Source: Pseudidiomarina halophila (GTDB lineage: Bacteria; Pseudomonadota; Gammaproteobacteria; Enterobacterales; Alteromonadaceae). From it: a stretch of DNA of 64,000 nt. Position numbers and translations under genes: made by a program. Positions within the stretch are counted from its first letter, which is position 1. The number at the start of each line of letters is the position of its first letter. The notes under the pieces are model-generated. The model was not told the DNA's origin and made no database searches. It was given only the letters and a program-made list of their open reading frames with translations. Below are positions 61,215 through 64,000 of the stretch, piece by piece. The stretch covers positions 124,001-188,000 of the forward strand of contig NZ_PIPW01000002.1 in NCBI RefSeq assembly GCF_003987215.1, read 5' to 3'.

Positions 61215-63317
61215 GTGATTAAAAGAGCATCTTATTCGTTTTGGCGGCATATACCCTTGCGCGCCCAAATTTTAGCCGGCTTTGTGGTACCGATCGTGAT
61301 CGTGGCCATTTTGTCGTGGATTGTTTCGGTGAATATGGAGAATGTCCGCCAGCTTTCCGATCAATCCGAGCGCCTGGTCAATGAGGTACAGGTTCGTGCA
61401 GAAGTACTACGCACGGTGATTGATGCCGAAACGGGTGAACGCGGCTATGTTATTACCGGCAACGAAGAATTTTTAGAGCCTTACGAGAATGCCAAAAGAC
61501 AGTTCGCAAGATTGGCAGCAGAGTGGCGAAGCTTAGCCATAACCGGCGGATTCAATCCTGAACTTGAGCGTATGGAGCAGCTCTTTGAGCGTTGGCTGAA
61601 TAACGTTGCCGAGCCAGCAATTGCCGCGCGTGCGCTGGTGCCTGGCCGTCAGTTTAGCCACAGTTTCAATGCCTACTATCACCTGAACCGATTACAGGAA
61701 TTCCTCCGCGAAGAAGGAATGCTGGAGTCTGTCCGGCTGGAAAATGAATTTTATCAGGCGGCACGGATGAAAGCTTTAGGACAGAGCTCCGATGCGGAGC
61801 GGAACTCGGGATTTTTACCCATTGTGGTACCCAGTGAACAACTTGATCAGCTGGTGGGCGAGTTGCCAGCTACTGGCGCATCAACTGAACTTAACAAGAC
61901 TATCTCTGCACTTGTGCAACGTTTGGAACGCCAATGGCGTGAGATCGCGTTGGATTATCGTGAGGCAGAAAATGTTAGTGCGGAGTTAGTTGCTTCAGGT
62001 CAGGGCAAACAACTTGTTGATGAAATGCGCGATATTATCCGCGCAGCTATCGCCGAAAAAGAAGTGCGTTATGCGGCTGTAAACGCAGAAGTTAATGAGC
62101 GCATGCAGTTGCTCGAACGGTTATCCATGTACCTGCCAGTAGTCGGTGTCGGCCTGGGCCTTGCGATCTTGCTGTTCATGCAAATGGGCGTCATTTCCAG
62201 TATCGAAAAACTAAGAGTAACTGCGCGCCGCATTGAAGCAGGTGATCTATCCGCCCGGGTGCGAGAATCACGTTCCGACGAGCTAGGTGTTCTGGCTGGT
62301 GATTTCAATCGTATGGCAGATCAGCTGGAACTGGCGGACAAGGAAAGCACAGTCCTGGCTGGATTCCAGTCAATGCTGGTGTCTTCAAATACTGAAGATG
62401 AAACCTACGGCGCGACCGCGCGGGCGTTAGCCAAATTATTGCCACCAGGGGCGGGGGCATTGTACTTAATGGCGCCTTCACGGGATTTCGCTGAACTTGC
62501 TATCAGTTGGGGCTTTGACGATGAACCCAGCTTGCGCTTCCACCCTGAAAACTGCCGCGCATTGCGCCTGGGTCGCACCTACAAAGCATCAAAAGAAAGT
62601 ACCGAATTATTTTGCGCACATGCCGATCAGCAAACTCTGGAGTATTCGGTTTGCATACCTTTGATTACCCGGGATGAAGTGCTGGGCACGCTATTTTTGG
62701 CAGGTACCTCTTCGTCGCACAGACCGCTGGAAGATCATCAAATAACGCTGGCGAAAACTGTAGCTGAGCGGTTATCGCTGGCGCTAAGCAACATCAGGCT
62801 GACTGAGAAGCTGCGGCGGGAGTCGGTACGCGACCCTCTCACCGGGCTGTTTAACCGACGCTATCTGGAAGAAACTATGGAGCGTGAGATGCAGCGGGTG
62901 GCGCGAGCGGGTAAACCATTATCGTTAATCACTCTGGATGTTGATCATTTCAAACGATTCAACGATACCTTTGGCCATGAAGCCGGCGATCGTGTACTCG
63001 AAGAACTTGCTGAGCAGATGACCAATATCGCGCGAGCTGGCGACGTGGTGTGCCGCTTTGGCGGCGAAGAGTTTATGATCATCATGCCTGAGGCTGGCAC
63101 CGATACCGCAGGCGAACGCGCCGAGGAGCTGCGCCGCCGGATTGAAATGTTGGACCTTCACTATGGTGGTACCTCGCTGGGGCATGTCACCATTTCGCTG
63201 GGAGTCGCAACTTATCCTAAGCACGCTGCTAAGAAAGAGGAGCTAATCCGCCTGGCTGACAATGCCCTGTACGAAGCGAAGAAACGCGGACGTAACCAGG
63301 TGGCCATACATTCTTAA
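61215..63317 (+). CDS. CHASE3-HAMP-GAF diguanylate cyclase (GGDEF)
   Basis: A 700-residue membrane-bound c-di-GMP synthase. N-terminal TM (about 15-38), a periplasmic CHASE3-type helical sensor (about 40-300) with ETGERGYVITGNEEFLEPYE, second TM (about 302-323), HAMP, a GAF domain (about 385-520), then GGDEF. The active site is GGEEF at 616-620 and an RxxD inhibitory site (RAGD, 607-610) lies five residues upstream, so it is probably active and feedback-controlled. The GTG at 61215 is only 3 nt after GGAG, so the true start is not certain. Confidence 0.9.
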   Translation: MIKRASYSFWRHIPLRAQILAGFVVPIVIVAILSWIVSVNMENVRQLSDQSERLVNEVQVRAEVLRTVIDAETGERGYVITGNEEFLEPYENAKRQFARLAAEWRSLAITGGFNPELERMEQLFERWLNNVAEPAIAARALVPGRQFSHSFNAYYHLNRLQEFLREEGMLESVRLENEFYQAARMKALGQSSDAERNSGFLPIVVPSEQLDQLVGELPATGASTELNKTISALVQRLERQWREIALDYREAENVSAELVASGQGKQLVDEMRDIIRAAIAEKEVRYAAVNAEVNERMQLLERLSMYLPVVGVGLGLAILLFMQMGVISSIEKLRVTARRIEAGDLSARVRESRSDELGVLAGDFNRMADQLELADKESTVLAGFQSMLVSSNTEDETYGATARALAKLLPPGAGALYLMAPSRDFAELAISWGFDDEPSLRFHPENCRALRLGRTYKASKESTELFCAHADQQTLEYSVCIPLITRDEVLGTLFLAGTSSSHRPLEDHQITLAKTVAERLSLALSNIRLTEKLRRESVRDPLTGLFNRRYLEETMEREMQRVARAGKPLSLITLDVDHFKRFNDTFGHEAGDRVLEELAEQMTNIARAGDVVCRFGGEEFMIIMPEAGTDTAGERAEELRRRIEMLDLHYGGTSLGHVTISLGVATYPKHAAKKEELIRLADNALYEAKKRGRNQVAIHS

Positions 63318-63323
63318 GCCGAG

Positions 63324-64000
63324 CTAGTTTTTCAACAGGTTTTGCTCATCGGAGCTGCGCAGCTCTGCGTCGACCTGCTTGTCAATAGTATCGTCCGCAC
63401 TAACGTCGACCTGCTCCAGCGCGTCTGACTTCTGTTCCCGCTGTTGACGTGGTGCGGTATCAAAGGTCGCTGAGTCTGCCGTGGCTACAGCATCTGGTAC
63501 AGCGGACTCAAGCCGCAGACGGTAACTTGGCTCCGGCATAACAATAGCTGCAGCGTCAAAGCTCTCCTTAACAAAGCGTATGCCCTCACTACGAGCTTTC
63601 AACAAGTCTGTCTCAAGCTGATCTACCCAGCCATACACGCGTAAGACGATGGTGCTTGCGCCAAGCTCATGAATAATACACTGCGGCGGAGGTTCGCTCA
63701 GGATCCCCTTCATCTTCTGCAACGTCTGTACAGCTAACTTCCGGGCTTCGGATAGGTCTGCATCAGGCGAGATATCGACGTTAAACTCAAATCGACGCAA
63801 CGGGTTCAGAGAGAAGTTGGTCATTGAAGAAGTAATAATAACGCTATTAGGAATACGCAGATGGTTGCCGTCAAGGGTCATCAGCACGGTATCACGTGAG
63901 GTCAGCCGCATGACACGACCGGTAAACTCGTTGATCTGAATAAAATCACCAATCCGAAACGGGTTGCGGGCACTAAGCAAAATGCCAGCCAGGTAATTTT
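63324..64000 (-). CDS. MscS-family mechanosensitive channel, C-terminal part (5' end beyond window)
   Basis: The frame is open to the window edge; the last visible upstream residues read NYLAGILLSARNPFRIGDFIQI, the end of the pore helix and start of the beta domain of MscS (compare FxDPFxVGDxI). The beta domain continues as TGRVMRLTSRDTVLMTLDGNHLRIPNSVI, then the alpha/beta domain to about residue 160 of the visible part. An acidic, low-complexity tail of about 55 residues follows (many Ser, Asp, Glu, Gln) with no family counterpart that I know. The stop is 6 nt from the convergent cyclase stop. Confidence 0.87.
   Translation of the reverse strand, partial: NYLAGILLSARNPFRIGDFIQINEFTGRVMRLTSRDTVLMTLDGNHLRIPNSVIITSSMTNFSLNPLRRFEFNVDISPDADLSEARKLAVQTLQKMKGILSEPPPQCIIHELGASTIVLRVYGWVDQLETDLLKARSEGIRFVKESFDAAAIVMPEPSYRLRLESAVPDAVATADSATFDTAPRQQREQKSDALEQVDVSADDTIDKQVDAELRSSDEQNLLKN

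Noticed and set aside
1-64000. Mobile elements, phage genes, CRISPR, tRNA or rRNA
   Set aside because: None found by eye: no transposase or integrase motif, no regularly spaced direct repeats, and no tRNA-like cloverleaf in the intergenic gaps.

Overview
The window reads as one continuous stretch of the chromosome of a free-living Gram-negative gammaproteobacterium. Gene content (three secreted S9 peptidases, RND export, YebC, an aryl-polyene type pigment locus, several c-di-GMP proteins) would fit a marine Alteromonadales/Idiomarinaceae-like organism, but that placement is inference from memory of gene families. Genes are densely packed on both strands with many 1-50 nt overlaps. No rRNA, tRNA, CRISPR array, transposase, integrase or phage gene was seen. 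Both edges cut genes: purE on the left, an MscS-type channel on the right.

Layout. 1-3.2 kb: end of purE, purK, then a carboxylesterase, a DUF502 membrane protein and a small GST-like protein. 3.2-17 kb: a lipoprotein prolyl oligopeptidase, an RND permease/adaptor pair with a periplasmic amidohydrolase, a membrane-bound CadC-type regulator, a TPR-GGDEF diguanylate cyclase and an oligopeptidase B. 17-20.5 kb: YebC, a persulfide-dioxygenase-like MBL protein overlapping a YeiH-type anion exporter, and a stand-alone EAL protein. 20.8-26.9 kb: an NfrB/NfrA-like pair plus a third exported protein, which looks like a c-di-GMP-controlled exopolysaccharide synthesis and secretion system. 27-40.6 kb: housekeeping and envelope genes (GST, a three-domain MliC/COG3650/META lipoprotein, DsbA-like, dUTPase, SDR, amidase, S9 peptidase, SGNH hydrolase, thioredoxin-like, M23 peptidase, phosphopantetheinyl transferase).

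40.6-56.8 kb, minus strand: a 19-gene aryl polyene (APE)-type cluster. Read 5' to 3' it holds a ketosynthase-like chain-length partner, an acyltransferase, two ACPs, a small membrane protein, an acyl-activating enzyme, a dehydratase, GT2, a second acyltransferase, an aromatic amino acid ammonia-lyase, a thioesterase, a LolA-like protein, an MMPL exporter, an FAD oxidoreductase, a DUF3261 lipoprotein, KS, DH, KR and KS. The Sfp-type phosphopantetheinyl transferase needed to activate the ACPs lies at the 3' end, convergent with the cluster. At the 5' end a 51-bp concentric palindrome separates the cluster from a divergent padR gene, which is followed by a permease-prefix membrane protein and an alginate-export-like porin. 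Together these suggest a PadR-controlled pigment locus whose starter may be a cinnamate made by the ammonia-lyase.

60-64 kb: a branched-chain aminotransferase, a CHASE3-HAMP-GAF-GGDEF diguanylate cyclase and the C-terminal part of an MscS channel. A recurring theme is c-di-GMP: two active-looking cyclases, one EAL phosphodiesterase and a glycosyltransferase with MshEN-type repeats. Short palindromic repeats (17.04-17.09, 37.41 and 58.67 kb) occur between and, in one case, inside genes.
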